From the NCBI GenBank assembly GCA_023249645.1, contig JAHFCF010000003.1:1-64000 (forward strand): a DNA stretch of 64,000 nucleotides, in the 5' to 3' direction. Below the pieces are notes generated by a model. That model ran no database searches, had not been told where the DNA came from, and saw only the letters and a program-made list of their open reading frames with translations. This stretch comes from Elusimicrobiota bacterium. GTDB lineage: Bacteria; Elusimicrobiota; Elusimicrobia; UBA1565; UBA9628. The number at the start of each line of letters is the position of its first letter. Within the stretch, counting starts at the first letter, position 1. A program made the position numbers and the translations under genes. This document shows positions 41,610 to 50,749 of the stretch, piece by piece.

Positions 41610-42079
41610 TAGAGTTCCTCGGGGTTGCAGCCGCCCACGAAGGCCGCCGGCTCATCGGCGTTGAGCTCCAGGATGGCCGCGCCTCCCGGCCGCAGGTTGA
41701 AGACGGCTCGGGACAAAACCGCGATGAGTTCGCCCATCTGAGGCTGATGGCCGATGGCGACGACCTCGGCTAGGCCTTCGCAGCGGCGCTTGAGCTCTAT
41801 CGCAAGATCCTGGGCGGGGAGTTCGTTGGAGAGGGGGGCAAAAGCTTCCAGGCCTTGGCGGGGCTGTAAAATGGGCGCGGCGAAGACCGCCGTTTGGATC
41901 GCACGCTTCAAGGGGCTGTGCAGGATGATCTCCGGTGCCGCGCCGAGGGAAACGAGATGCCGCGCCATTTTACGCACATCCTCCTGGCCTGTCTGGGAGA
42001 GCGGGCGGTCCTCATCCGAGGCCACGCCCGCTTCGTGCACGCTCAAGGCATGGCCATGGCGCAGAAGGTAGAGCTTCAT
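41609..42079 (-). CDS. sixA: Phosphohistidine phosphatase SixA
   Basis: The histidine phosphatase superfamily protein of 156 residues begins MKLYLLRHGHAL (catalytic His8 in RHG). The middle block SPLKRAIQTAVFA and the second His in VVAIGHQPQMGELIAVL are present. SixA removes phosphate from histidine on phosphotransfer proteins. With the neighbouring GGDEF gene it may form a signalling pair. The ATG lies 49 bases from the divergent TldD-like start. Confidence 0.9.
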   Translation of the reverse strand: MKLYLLRHGHALSVHEAGVASDEDRPLSQTGQEDVRKMARHLVSLGAAPEIILHSPLKRAIQTAVFAAPILQPRQGLEAFAPLSNELPAQDLAIELKRRCEGLAEVVAIGHQPQMGELIAVLSRAVFNLRPGGAAILELNADEPAAFVGGCNPEEL

Positions 42080-42112
42080 GGAGGGAGCCTATCAAAAATA
42101 CCGAAGAAAGGC

Positions 42113-42118
42113 TATAAT
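42113..42118 (+). promoter_or_regulatory. -10 box deciding the start of the first TldD-like gene
   Basis: TATAAT lies 10 bases before GTG 42129. The in-frame ATG at 42078 is upstream of it and would not be on this transcript. Confidence 0.5.
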
Positions 42119-42128
42119 TCGGGGCCTG

Positions 42129-43829
42129 GTGAGACAACTTCTCGGCGCTGCCATCGTGCTCTTGGCCGTCTGCCCTGCGGCGACGGCCGGCGATGATTCC
42201 CCGGTCCTGACAGTCATGCAAAAGGAGCTCGACCGCTCCTGGACCGCGCTGGCCCGCGTGGAGCATGCCAAGCAGATCCCCCTTTATTATCTCGACTACG
42301 AAGTGGTCGATAATGACGAGGCCATCCTCTACTCGGTCCTAGGGGCTTTGGATACGGAGTCGTTGAGTTCGAACCGATCCCTGGATGTGGATGTCCGGGT
42401 CGGATCGCCGGGTCTGGACAACACGCATGAGATGAAGGGCCGCGAGTCTTGGAGCGAGCATCGCCAGTATCATCTGGTGCGCCTGCCCCTGGAAAAGGAC
42501 GCGGACGCGCTGCGTGCCGCGCTGTGGCTGGAAACGGACGCTGCCTATAAGACCGCCCTGGAGCGCTACATCCAGGTTCAGGCCAACCGCGCCGTCACGG
42601 CCCAGGAAGAGGACCCTTCCCCTGACTTTTCCAAGGAGGGGTCCGCCGTCCACTTTTCCAAGACACGCAGAGCGCAGGGTCTTGACCGTGAGCTTTGGCG
42701 GGCCAAATTGAAGAAGTATTCGGCCCGTTTCAAAGAGCATCCTTTCATCTACAGGTCGGGCGCGTTCCTGAGCGCCAAGACTGAGAACCGCTACTTCATC
42801 TCCAGCGAGGGTGCCCGCATCGCCCAGGGCCGCGGCTACATTCGGTTGGCCTACCAGCTGGCCACCCGCACGGCCGATGGGATGGAGCTCTCGCGCTTTG
42901 TGAGCTACGACGCGGACCGCATGGAGGATCTGCCATCGGATGAAAAGGTCTTGAAGGATCTTGAGTCCTCCGTGGGGGAACTGCAGGTCCTCAAGGATGC
43001 CCCCTTGGTCGAGCCGTTCGCGGGCCCGGTCATCCTCAAGAACCGCGCGGCCGCCGTCTTCTTCCATGAGATCTTCGGCCATCGCGTGGAGGGCCAGCGT
43101 CAGAAGCGGGAGAGGGAGGGGCAGACTTTCACCAAGAAACTCAACCTCCCCGTGGTCTCTGATTTCATCTCCGTCTATGACGACCCCACGATGGAGAGCT
43201 TCCGCGGCACCTTCCTGCGAGGAGCCTACGCCTATGACGACGAAGGCATCAAATCCAGGCGCGTGGCCTTGGTGGAGAACGGTATCCTGCACAATTTTCT
43301 CTTGAACCGGGTCCCCATCAGGGGCTTTCCCCGTTCCAACGGCCACGGCCGACGAGAGCCGGGCTACGCGACCGTTGCCCGCATGGGCAACACGCTCGTG
43401 GAAGCCTCGAAGACGGTTCCCTACGAAGAGTTGCGCCGCATGCTCAAGGCCGAGATCCTCCGCCAGAAGAAGCCTTTCGGGCTGCTTTTCGACGACATTT
43501 CGGGGGGCTTCACCACGACCGGCCGGGACGGCGTACAGGCCTTCAAGGTCCAGCCGCTGCTGGTCTACAAGGTCTATGCCGATGACAGGCCTGACGAGGC
43601 CGTGCGCGGAGTGGACATCGTGGGCACGCCGATCGCCGGCTTCATGAAGATCCTGGCAGCGGCCGACGATCCGGCGATCTTCAACGGGAGCTGCGGGGCT
43701 GAGTCCGGCTTCGTGCCGGTCTCCGCCATCTCGCCGAGTCTGCTCATCTCCGAGATGGAGGTGGAGAAGGTGGCCAAGTCCCAGTCCCAGCCGCCGATCC
43801 TGCCTCCTCCCTATGGCGGCAAGGATTGA
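42129..43829 (+). CDS. Exported TldD-like zinc metalloprotease
   Basis: GTG 42129 is chosen because it follows a TATAAT box and opens with a signal peptide (VRQLLGAAIVLLAVCPAATAG). The 566-residue protein has the TldD/PmbA fold. The catalytic site FFHEIFGHRVEGQ (HExxxH, near residue 312) is intact. Other family blocks include SNGHGRREPGYATVARMGN, LFDDISGGFTTTGRDG and VGTPIAGFMKIL. TldD normally works in the cytosol with TldE on microcin or CcdA-type peptides; an exported version is unusual. It overlaps or adjoins a second family member, so an exported TldD/TldE pair is likely. Confidence 0.85.
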   Translation: MRQLLGAAIVLLAVCPAATAGDDSPVLTVMQKELDRSWTALARVEHAKQIPLYYLDYEVVDNDEAILYSVLGALDTESLSSNRSLDVDVRVGSPGLDNTHEMKGRESWSEHRQYHLVRLPLEKDADALRAALWLETDAAYKTALERYIQVQANRAVTAQEEDPSPDFSKEGSAVHFSKTRRAQGLDRELWRAKLKKYSARFKEHPFIYRSGAFLSAKTENRYFISSEGARIAQGRGYIRLAYQLATRTADGMELSRFVSYDADRMEDLPSDEKVLKDLESSVGELQVLKDAPLVEPFAGPVILKNRAAAVFFHEIFGHRVEGQRQKREREGQTFTKKLNLPVVSDFISVYDDPTMESFRGTFLRGAYAYDDEGIKSRRVALVENGILHNFLLNRVPIRGFPRSNGHGRREPGYATVARMGNTLVEASKTVPYEELRRMLKAEILRQKKPFGLLFDDISGGFTTTGRDGVQAFKVQPLLVYKVYADDRPDEAVRGVDIVGTPIAGFMKILAAADDPAIFNGSCGAESGFVPVSAISPSLLISEMEVEKVAKSQSQPPILPPPYGGKD

Positions 43830-43839
43830 TGTGAAACGG

Positions 43840-45525
43840 ATGAATCATCGCTCCGTCGTCGGCGCGATCTTCCTTTTGAGCCTTTTTTCTCCCTGCCGGG
43901 CCCAGAAGCTCCCAGGCGATGATAAGGTCTTCGGCGCCATGCGCGATGAACTCTCCCGCACCATGAGTCGGCTGCGCATGAAGGGCATGCCCAGCCCCTA
44001 TTTCGCCTCTTACGCGGTGGCGCAGGGAACCTTCGCCACTGTCACGGGGAGTTTCGGCAGCCTGGTGATGAGCCGTGTGGCCCCGGAACTCTATGCCGGC
44101 GTTCAAATCCGAGTCGGCGACAGCGCCTTCGACAACACCCACTTCTTGGCTGCCGGATCTGAACGCGAGAGTTTCGTGGGAAACGCTTCTTTCGAAGCGG
44201 ATTATGACAACCTGCGCGCGGCCCTCTGGTCCTTGAGCGACGAGGCCTACAAGGACGCCTTGCAGGACCTGGCGAGGAAGAAGGCGTACAAGGAAAGGCG
44301 TCTTATCAAGGAGAATTTCGGCGATCTTTCCCGCGAGGAGACGATCGAGTCCTATGGGGCCGAGGAACTTCTTCCCTTCGACCGCGCCCTCTGGGAGGGG
44401 CGCGTGCGCGAGATCTCCGCGGTCTTCAAGGAGTATGCGGACATTCAGGATTCGCAGGTCACCTTGAGCTTTCAGACCGGCACCAAGCGCCTGCTCACCA
44501 GCGAGGGGACGGCCGTTCGCTCGGGCATCACCCGCATCAGCCTGGAGATGGGCGCGCGCGCCCAGGCCTTGAACGGGCTGCGCCTGGCCGACTCGTCGGA
44601 TCTGCACTATGTCTCCTGGAAGGATGTGCCGCGCCTGGAGGTCCTCAAGGGCGAGGCACGCCGGCTCGCCATCCGGGTGAAAGACGCGGTGCATGGCGGC
44701 GACCTTCTCACCTATGTCGGCCCCGTCCTGTTCGAGGATGAGGCCGCGGCGGAGTTCTTCGACGTCCAGCTCGTGGACAACATCTCCAATCCGCGGGGGT
44801 GCTGGTCGGAGAACGAGGAGAACCGCGCTTGCGACCAAGCGTCTTTTGTCGCCCGCCTGGGGCTGCGCGTGGCCGTGCCGTTCCTGGACATCGCCGATGA
44901 TCCGCTTCTGGAGCGTTTTCAGGGGGTCGCGCTCTTCGGGCATTACCGCATCGATAGCGAGGGCGTGCCGGCCCGGCGCGTCAACCTGGTGGAAAAGGGG
45001 AAGCTGGTGGGTCTCTACATGAGCCGCGCCCCCATCAAGGAGCGCCGCCATTCCAACGGCCACGGCCGCGCCGAATTCGGCATGCTGCCGACCGGCCGCA
45101 TCGGCAACCTCATCGTCACGCCGCAGGCGCGCTTCACCATGCCGAAGGCGGCTCTCAAGGAGAAGCTGCGCGGCATGTGCCGGGAGCTCGGCCTGGACTA
45201 CGGGATCGTGGTGCGCCGCATGCAGAACCTGAGTCCCGTCTCAGCCTACAAGGTTTCTGTCGCGGACGGCCGCGAGGAGCCGCTCAAGGGCCTGGAGTTC
45301 ACGGGGACAGGCACCCGGCCTTTGCGTGACATCGTGGCTGTCTCGGCCGAGAGGTCCGCCTTCAATTTCTATCATTACTCCCAGGGCCATGGCCTGGTAC
45401 CGGCCTCCATCGTGGCGCCCTCCATCCTGGTGGTTGAGATGGAGATCAAGAAGACCGAGAAGAAGCCCGATCTTCTGCCCTACCTCAAGCATCCCTTTTT
45501 CGCGCCTAGGTCTTTTGGTCCATAA
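43840..45525 (+). CDS. Exported TldE-like partner lacking the metal site
   Basis: The ATG at 43840 (or GTG 43831) gives a signal peptide (SVVGAIFLLSLFSPCRA). The 561-residue protein is similar throughout to the preceding TldD-like protein (SFQTGTKRLLTSEGT, SNGHGRAEFGMLPTGRIGN). The HExxxH motif is missing: the equivalent region reads FEDEAAAEFFDVQLVDNIS. In TldD/TldE the TldE subunit also lacks the motif and shapes the active site. A two-Cys insertion (GCWSENEENRAC) is present. The two genes are almost certainly one operon and one complex. Confidence 0.82.
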   Translation: MNHRSVVGAIFLLSLFSPCRAQKLPGDDKVFGAMRDELSRTMSRLRMKGMPSPYFASYAVAQGTFATVTGSFGSLVMSRVAPELYAGVQIRVGDSAFDNTHFLAAGSERESFVGNASFEADYDNLRAALWSLSDEAYKDALQDLARKKAYKERRLIKENFGDLSREETIESYGAEELLPFDRALWEGRVREISAVFKEYADIQDSQVTLSFQTGTKRLLTSEGTAVRSGITRISLEMGARAQALNGLRLADSSDLHYVSWKDVPRLEVLKGEARRLAIRVKDAVHGGDLLTYVGPVLFEDEAAAEFFDVQLVDNISNPRGCWSENEENRACDQASFVARLGLRVAVPFLDIADDPLLERFQGVALFGHYRIDSEGVPARRVNLVEKGKLVGLYMSRAPIKERRHSNGHGRAEFGMLPTGRIGNLIVTPQARFTMPKAALKEKLRGMCRELGLDYGIVVRRMQNLSPVSAYKVSVADGREEPLKGLEFTGTGTRPLRDIVAVSAERSAFNFYHYSQGHGLVPASIVAPSILVVEMEIKKTEKKPDLLPYLKHPFFAPRSFGP

Positions 45526-45602
45526 TCTCCTAGGTCCTTTGCCTTTCTGAAATAGGTCTTTATTCCCAGGCGTTTTCCGGGCAAAGTCTTTACACTTATA
45601 AC
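45507..45602 (+). promoter_or_regulatory. TAGGTCTTT repeat cluster and -10 box upstream of exported protein
   Basis: TAGGTC occurs at 45507, 45531 and 45553 (24- and 22-base spacing), each followed by CTTT or TTT, with AAAGTCTTT at 45583. A TATAAC box (45597-45602) precedes ATG 45615. The first copy lies in the last codons of the TldE-like gene. Confidence 0.5.
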
Positions 45603-45614
45603 AGCAGGATTTTT

Positions 45615-47189
45615 ATGAATGCATTGAGGAAATCTTGGGCGATTATTTCTTTCAGCCTGCTGCTTTTTTCGCAGGCTTACGGGGCTTTGCCGCGAGGATT
45701 CAAGGGCAAGGCTGCCGAGCCGCTCGGTCAGTCAATCGCGGCTATTCGGCCAGCCAAGCCTGCATCCGGTCTTCTTGCTCCGCTTCCAGAAGCGCAGCCT
45801 CTTCCCCCGCAGGGCCCAGAATCCAGAGTCCTGCCTCCATCGCCGGCAGTCGCCTATTTGAAGAGCTTGGATAAGATCCGCGTTTATTTCGCCAACGCTC
45901 CAGGTTACGGCCATCAGATGGCCACCTTATCCATCGTGCGCCGGTTGAGGGAGTTGGGCTTCAAAGGGAAGATCGAAGGCGTTTATGATGCCGGCCGCGC
46001 GTTTGACGGGGTCATGATGCCGACGAAGCTCGGCCAGCTGATCCCTGATTTTAAGCCTTACCAAGGCGATGATGTTCAAAAGATCCAAAGCTTGGGGATG
46101 ACGATGCGCAGCTTTGAGAGCTTCTCCAAAAAGGGCAAGCGCGTGCCTCTGGCCCTTACCGGCGGGGATGACCATATTAAATTCAATATGACTGAGAGGT
46201 TCAAGGCAGACGTTTTTCTTGGGCTGGCTCCCTTTGATTGGCAGGCATACGAGGAGAAAATCTGGATCAAGGGTAAGACCGGCCCGATGAAGATCAAGTA
46301 TGGGAATAATCCTGTTTTCGTGTACGCTCCCGCGCGGGAGAGGATCGACGCGGGCTATTTCGCCGATCTCTATCAGGCCAACGTGCCGAAGAGAAAAGCC
46401 GATGGCTTAGCCCTTCTGCATCGGGAAATTGGACAGCATGAGCTTCTGGCTGCCTATGGCCTTCATTTTTTCAATGCTGCCATGCTGCATCGCCTTCTGC
46501 TGGGCATCTCTGATTCCATGGATCGCAGTCCCAATCTTTACCCCAGGCGCGGCGTCGTGATCCCGCTCTTGCTGGACATCGAAAATAAAATTATAGAACT
46601 GCAGGATTGTCTCCGGCATCCAAAGCTGAATGATGACGGGCTCTTGGGCCGCATACTCCATATCAAGCGGCTGTGGGCCCTGAAAGCGGCCAATGCCAGG
46701 CTGAGAGAGCGCGTCCAAATCGCGTCCATCACGGACAGGGATCTGGGCGAGAAGCTGCGCCGGCTCAAGAAAAATGGGATCCTGATCCTCAAGACCGGCA
46801 CGGTCCCTCCGGCTGTGTTCGAGTTCCTATTCGCCCACAGTACCCTGCCTCCGACCTTGGAGGGAAGCAATGCGATAAACCTGGCGCGCCTCTTGGGCAT
46901 CCCATTTTTGCCGGTCAATTCTCTGGCTTTTGAGGGCCTGCGCTCCGCGGATGCGAAGACGAGGGCTAAAAAGGGTCTTTTTCTCTCCGGACAGTATGAC
47001 TTGAAGTATAAGAGCGATGACTATGACTTCGAGCACATCAGCGCCTATATTTCCGCGGCCATGACCCCCGACTCGCCTCTGCGGCGGATGTTCAGCGCGG
47101 GCAAGATCCGCCAGGACGATTACACGCAGGACAAGCTGATCTCAGCCGTGGAATTCGCCTTGCCCCGGCTGAAGGCCGCCAAGCCTTAG
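45615..47189 (+). CDS. Exported protein, possibly GT-B-fold-like
   Basis: The 524-residue product has a signal peptide (SWAIISFSLLLFSQAYG) and a Pro-rich linker. The folded part (about 85-520) starts KIRVYFANAPGYGHQMATLS, with a glycine-rich first loop as in GT-B glycosyltransferases. Later come NGILILKTGTVPPAVFEFL and TLEGSNAINLARLLGIPFLP, reminiscent of the donor-site loop in GT-B proteins. This is a structural guess from pattern; I cannot name a family, and an exported GT-B enzyme would be odd. Its last 4 bases overlap the convergent phospholipase D gene. Confidence 0.5.
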   Translation: MNALRKSWAIISFSLLLFSQAYGALPRGFKGKAAEPLGQSIAAIRPAKPASGLLAPLPEAQPLPPQGPESRVLPPSPAVAYLKSLDKIRVYFANAPGYGHQMATLSIVRRLRELGFKGKIEGVYDAGRAFDGVMMPTKLGQLIPDFKPYQGDDVQKIQSLGMTMRSFESFSKKGKRVPLALTGGDDHIKFNMTERFKADVFLGLAPFDWQAYEEKIWIKGKTGPMKIKYGNNPVFVYAPARERIDAGYFADLYQANVPKRKADGLALLHREIGQHELLAAYGLHFFNAAMLHRLLLGISDSMDRSPNLYPRRGVVIPLLLDIENKIIELQDCLRHPKLNDDGLLGRILHIKRLWALKAANARLRERVQIASITDRDLGEKLRRLKKNGILILKTGTVPPAVFEFLFAHSTLPPTLEGSNAINLARLLGIPFLPVNSLAFEGLRSADAKTRAKKGLFLSGQYDLKYKSDDYDFEHISAYISAAMTPDSPLRRMFSAGKIRQDDYTQDKLISAVEFALPRLKAAKP

Positions 47190-48358
47190 AAGAAATACCG
47201 GAACTGCGTCCAGAATTTCTCGCGGAGCTTGTGTGTCCAGTGGCGGCAGCGCCACTCGTGGAGCTTGAGTTCCCTGGCGTTCGCCATGTCCCTTTGGAAG
47301 CGCGCGCGCATATCGGCGGCCAGTTCGTGGTCGAGGATGTGCAGATTGACCTCCAGGTTGTGGCGCAGGCTGCGATGGTCCATGTTGTAGGACCCGACCG
47401 TGCACCAGAGGCCGTCGGCGACCGCGGTCTTGGCATGGAGGACCGGGCCGGGCCACTCGAAGAGTCTGACCCCGCCGCGCAGAAGCTGATCGAAGAGATG
47501 GCGCCCCGCGTGCCAGACCGAGGGGACGTCCGAGATCCCCTGCACGAGGACCTTCACCTCGACGCCGCGCCGGGCGGCCGCGATCAGGGCCCGGCGGATG
47601 ACGTGGTCCGGGAGGAAATAGGCGTTGGTGATCAGCACCTCGCGGCGCGCCGCGCGCAGGGCGTTCACGTAGGCGCGGCGGATGCGGTGGCGATGGAGGA
47701 ACTCATGGTTGGCCGCGACCCAGACGAGAGAGTTGCCCGCGAGCGACTCGGGGTAATCGGCCAGGGATATCCATTGGCGCGATTCCTTGAACCAGACCGC
47801 TCGGAAGAGCCGGTCGAGCTCGTAAGCGGCCGGCCCCTGGACAGCCACATGGCAGTCGTGCCAGCCGGACCCTCCATCCGCGATGGGCGCATGCTCATCA
47901 GAGATGTTGACCCCGCCGGTGAAGGCCTGCGCGCTGTCGATGACCAGGATCTTGCGATGGTCGCGCCGGCCCCAGGCCCAACGCGGCCGCCAGGGCGCCA
48001 CCGGATGATACTCCAGAAGGCGCACGCCCGCGTTGCGCAGTTGCATGAGATAGGCGGGGTCGAGCGCGAGGGAGCCGAAGGAGTCGTAGATGACGCGCAC
48101 GCTCACGCCTTCGCGGGCCTTGGCCATGAGGTGTTGACCGCATTCCTGGCCGGCCTGGTCGTTGCGCAGGATGTAGGTTTCGAGATGGATCGTGCGGCGG
48201 GCCGAGTCGATGGCCTTCCACATGGCACGGAAGGTCTCGCCGCCTTCGTGCAGGAGCTGGACGCGGTTGCCCGGGAGGAACTTGTCGATGTCCTGGGTGA
48301 AGTCTCCTGAACCGGGGGCTGGACGTCTGAGACGCCGCTTGAAGCGTGTCCACCGCAT
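47186..48358 (-). CDS. Phospholipase D family / cardiolipin synthase
   Basis: ATG 48358 is used; the frame extends upstream only as a shadow of the helicase gene. The 390-residue protein has two HKD motifs: HRKILVIDSAQAFTGG (His134, Lys136, Asp141) and HAKTAVADGLWCTVGSYNMD near residue 320. The spacing matches ClsB-type cardiolipin synthases, which lack the N-terminal membrane helices of ClsA. The likely reaction is phosphatidyl transfer forming cardiolipin, though other PLD reactions are possible. It is divergent from the helicase gene with 31 bases between. Confidence 0.85.
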   Translation of the reverse strand: MRWTRFKRRLRRPAPGSGDFTQDIDKFLPGNRVQLLHEGGETFRAMWKAIDSARRTIHLETYILRNDQAGQECGQHLMAKAREGVSVRVIYDSFGSLALDPAYLMQLRNAGVRLLEYHPVAPWRPRWAWGRRDHRKILVIDSAQAFTGGVNISDEHAPIADGGSGWHDCHVAVQGPAAYELDRLFRAVWFKESRQWISLADYPESLAGNSLVWVAANHEFLHRHRIRRAYVNALRAARREVLITNAYFLPDHVIRRALIAAARRGVEVKVLVQGISDVPSVWHAGRHLFDQLLRGGVRLFEWPGPVLHAKTAVADGLWCTVGSYNMDHRSLRHNLEVNLHILDHELAADMRARFQRDMANARELKLHEWRCRHWTHKLREKFWTQFRYFF

Positions 48359-48389
48359 GATGGCGCTTATTATATAAGATAGAGGTCCT

Positions 48390-50291
48390 ATGGGAGGAAA
48401 AGAACACTTCGAGAGGCTCCAGACGCTCTTGGAGCTCGAGCGCGAGGCTGAGAAAGAGGAGCGCCTGCGGGAGGTCCGGCGATTCCCCCTGGCGACCCGC
48501 GAGGCTCTGGGCAAGACGGTCACGGGCCTGGTCTTGCAGGGCTTCGAGTCCGGCCCCGGGGGGATGGTCTTGGCGGTCCTCTCGCGCGAGCCGCGCGCCG
48601 AGGAGTTCGCTCCCTTCCATGCCATGTCCGGTGGGGACAATGTCCTTTTGACTCTGCCCGCGGGCAGCGACCCCGCGGAGTGCGAAGGCACTCTCTATAA
48701 GGTCGAGGAGTATCGGGCCGTCGTCGCCCTGAAGGGTCCTGAGCCTGCCCTGCTGGCCCGCGGCTCTTGGCAGGCGGACCTCCTGGGCTCGGACGCCACG
48801 TATCGCCGCATGAAGAAGGCCCTGGTCACGGCCGCCGAGGCCAAGAAGAACCGCACCGCCCTTCTGCGCGAGATCTTCCTGGGAGAGACGGTGCCGAAGA
48901 AGAGCCGCGCGCAGAAGATCCGGTTCTTCAACGAGTCCTTGAATGAATTCCAGAAGGAGGCGGTGGCGCGCTCCGTGTCGGCGGCGGACGTGTCCCTCAT
49001 CCATGGCCCGCCGGGGACCGGCAAGACCACGGTCTTAGTCGAGATCATCCGCCAGGCCGCGGCCGCGGGAGGACGCGTCCTGGCCACCGCTCCCTCCAAC
49101 ATCGCCGTGGACAACATCCTCGAGAAGCTCGAGGGCTCGGGTCTGCGTCTGGTGCGTCTGGGCCATCCGGCGCGCACGCTGGAACCGTTGAGGCGACACA
49201 ACCTCGCGGTCCTTCTGGATGAGGACCCGGGATATGCCGAGGTCAAGGAGCTCGATGCCTGGCGCGAGAGGCTCTCCAAGCGCCGCTCGCGCTTCGGTCG
49301 CGCCCAGCTGGGCTATGAGGAGAAGCAGAAACGCGAGCGTGAGATCGCCCGGCTCTGGCGCGAGGCGCGCGACATCGAGTCCGAGATCAGCCGGCGCCTC
49401 ATCGCCTCCGCCCAGGTCGTTCTCTCCACTCATGGCGGGCTCTCTCGCGGTCTGGTCAAAGCCGGTTTTGATCTCGTAGCCTTGGATGAGGCTTCCCAGG
49501 CGACCGAACCTTTGTCTTGGATCCCTCTGGGCTTGGGCGAGAAGGCCGTCTTTGCCGGGGATTCCATGCAGCTGCCGCCGACCATCTACTCGAAAGACGC
49601 CGCAAAGGGGGGGTTGGCGATCACGCTTTTCGACCGCTTGAAAGAGATCCTCCCGCAGAATCTTCAGAGCCTCCTGCGCGTGCAGTACCGCATGCATGAG
49701 TCCATCATGCGCTTCTCCTCGGACCAGTTCTATGAGGGCAAGCTCATCGCGGATGAATCCGTGCGGCAGCACACGGCGGCTGAGCTTCCCAACGTGGAAG
49801 CGACGGAGTTCACTTCGGTGCCCCTGGTCTACGTGGACACGGCCGGCGCTGGCTTCGCGGAGGATTGGAACGAGCTCCTGGAGAGCCGCGAGAATCTCGG
49901 CGAGGCCAAGCTCGTGGTCAAGCTCATGCAAAAGCTTCTGGCCGCCGGCATCGATCCTCGGCGTCTGGCGCTCATCACGCCCTATGTGGCCCAGGTCAAG
50001 ATGCTGAAATCCCTGGTCAAGGTTCCGGGACTGGAGATCGGCTCCGTGGACGGCTTCCAGGGTCGCGAGAAGGAGGCGGTCCTCGTCTCCTTGGTGCGTT
50101 CCAACGAGTCCGGCGAGGTGGGATTCTTGTCGGACGTGCGGCGCATGAACGTGGCCATGACCCGGGCGCGGCGGCTCTTGATCGTCGTCGGCGACTCGGC
50201 CACCATCGGTCGCCATCCTTTCTATTCCCGCTTCATCGATTACGCGCAGTCGGCCGGCAGTCATCGTTCCTCCTACGAGTTCCCCGCATAA
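48390..50291 (+). CDS. SF1B helicase of the UPF1/IGHMBP2 family
   Basis: The 633-residue protein has an N-terminal beta-barrel-like region (about 35-150, TVTGLVLQGFESGPGGMVLA) typical of IGHMBP2-like proteins. All SF1 motifs follow: I HGPPGTGKTTVLVEII, Ia ATAPSNIAVDNI, II LVALDEASQATEP, III FAGDSMQLPPT, IV VQYRMHESIMRFSS, V GSVDGFQGREKEAVLVSLVR, VI RRMNVAMTRARRLLIVVGD. A stalk-like coiled coil lies between Ia and II. It should be a 5'-3' helicase on DNA or RNA; the cellular job in bacteria is not settled. A TATAAG box lies 11 bases before the ATG. Confidence 0.92.
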   Translation: MGGKEHFERLQTLLELEREAEKEERLREVRRFPLATREALGKTVTGLVLQGFESGPGGMVLAVLSREPRAEEFAPFHAMSGGDNVLLTLPAGSDPAECEGTLYKVEEYRAVVALKGPEPALLARGSWQADLLGSDATYRRMKKALVTAAEAKKNRTALLREIFLGETVPKKSRAQKIRFFNESLNEFQKEAVARSVSAADVSLIHGPPGTGKTTVLVEIIRQAAAAGGRVLATAPSNIAVDNILEKLEGSGLRLVRLGHPARTLEPLRRHNLAVLLDEDPGYAEVKELDAWRERLSKRRSRFGRAQLGYEEKQKREREIARLWREARDIESEISRRLIASAQVVLSTHGGLSRGLVKAGFDLVALDEASQATEPLSWIPLGLGEKAVFAGDSMQLPPTIYSKDAAKGGLAITLFDRLKEILPQNLQSLLRVQYRMHESIMRFSSDQFYEGKLIADESVRQHTAAELPNVEATEFTSVPLVYVDTAGAGFAEDWNELLESRENLGEAKLVVKLMQKLLAAGIDPRRLALITPYVAQVKMLKSLVKVPGLEIGSVDGFQGREKEAVLVSLVRSNESGEVGFLSDVRRMNVAMTRARRLLIVVGDSATIGRHPFYSRFIDYAQSAGSHRSSYEFPA

Positions 50292-50317
50292 AGTCGGGAA
50301 CTTATTTGCCCCTCGAT

Positions 50318-50349
50318 CGTATGGTGTGTATGAAGACGCACATCATACG
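50318..50349 (+). promoter_or_regulatory. Leader hairpin ahead of spoVG
   Basis: CGTATGGTGTG (50318-50328) and CACATCATACG (50339-50349) are complementary with one mismatch around a 10-base loop. The stem ends a few bases before the AAGGAGG Shine-Dalgarno and ATG 50365, so it could control translation or be a protein-binding dyad. Confidence 0.45.
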
Positions 50350-50364
50350 CCGCAAGGAGGCAAG

Positions 50365-50682
50365 ATGCATACAGTCAAGGACGTGCCTGGTCTGGATACG
50401 AAGGTCCGCGTGCTGCGCGAGCCGATGGCTTTCGGCAGCGCGAAGCTGCTGGGCTTTGCGGAGCTCGTCATCGGGGGATCCTTCGTCATCCGGGACATCC
50501 GCATCCTGAAGGTGGAGAAGGAGGGGGCCGAGTCGGTCTTCGTCTCCTTCCCCAGCCGGCGCTGGAACGGCGGGGAGGAGAAGAAGTTCTACGACGTGGC
50601 CTTCCCCATCACGGCCGAGTCCTACAAGCAGGCCACGGGGACGATCCTTAAGGCCTTCGAGGAGGCCGCGGTCAAGGCATGA
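50365..50682 (+). CDS. spoVG: SpoVG family protein
   Basis: ATG 50365 after AAGGAGG is preferred to the upstream in-frame ATG at 50326, which would lie in the leader hairpin. The 105-residue protein has the SpoVG layout: an N-terminal strand with KVRVLREPMAF, the core LGFAELVIGGSFVIRDIRIL, FVSFPSRRWNGGEEKKFYDV and FPITAESYKQ. SpoVG proteins bind DNA or RNA and act as global regulators in spirochaetes and Firmicutes; presence does not imply sporulation. It is followed by a palindromic repeat. Confidence 0.9.
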   Translation: MHTVKDVPGLDTKVRVLREPMAFGSAKLLGFAELVIGGSFVIRDIRILKVEKEGAESVFVSFPSRRWNGGEEKKFYDVAFPITAESYKQATGTILKAFEEAAVKA

Positions 50683-50688
50683 AGATGT

Positions 50689-50725
50689 TCATTCCCGCAC
50701 CCCGCCAAGCGGGGTGCGGGAATGA
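50689..50725. repeat. Perfect 17-bp hairpin of the ATTCCCGC type
   Basis: TCATTCCCGCACCCCGC (50689-50705) and its exact inverse (50709-50725) flank the loop CAA. There is no T-tract. ATTCCCGC...GCGGGAAT palindromes are a widespread class of REP/dispersed repeats. It could still act as a transcript end for spoVG. Confidence 0.85.
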
Positions 50726-50749
50726 CATGCCTGGCCCGATGAGAGGATC

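Noticed and set aside
42078-42128. Upstream ATG for the TldD-like protein
   Set aside because: It lies before the TATAAT box and adds a basic, non-signal N-terminus; GTG 42129 opens directly with a signal peptide.
50365-50682. Sporulation capacity inferred from spoVG
   Set aside because: SpoVG occurs widely in non-sporulating bacteria and no sporulation genes are nearby.
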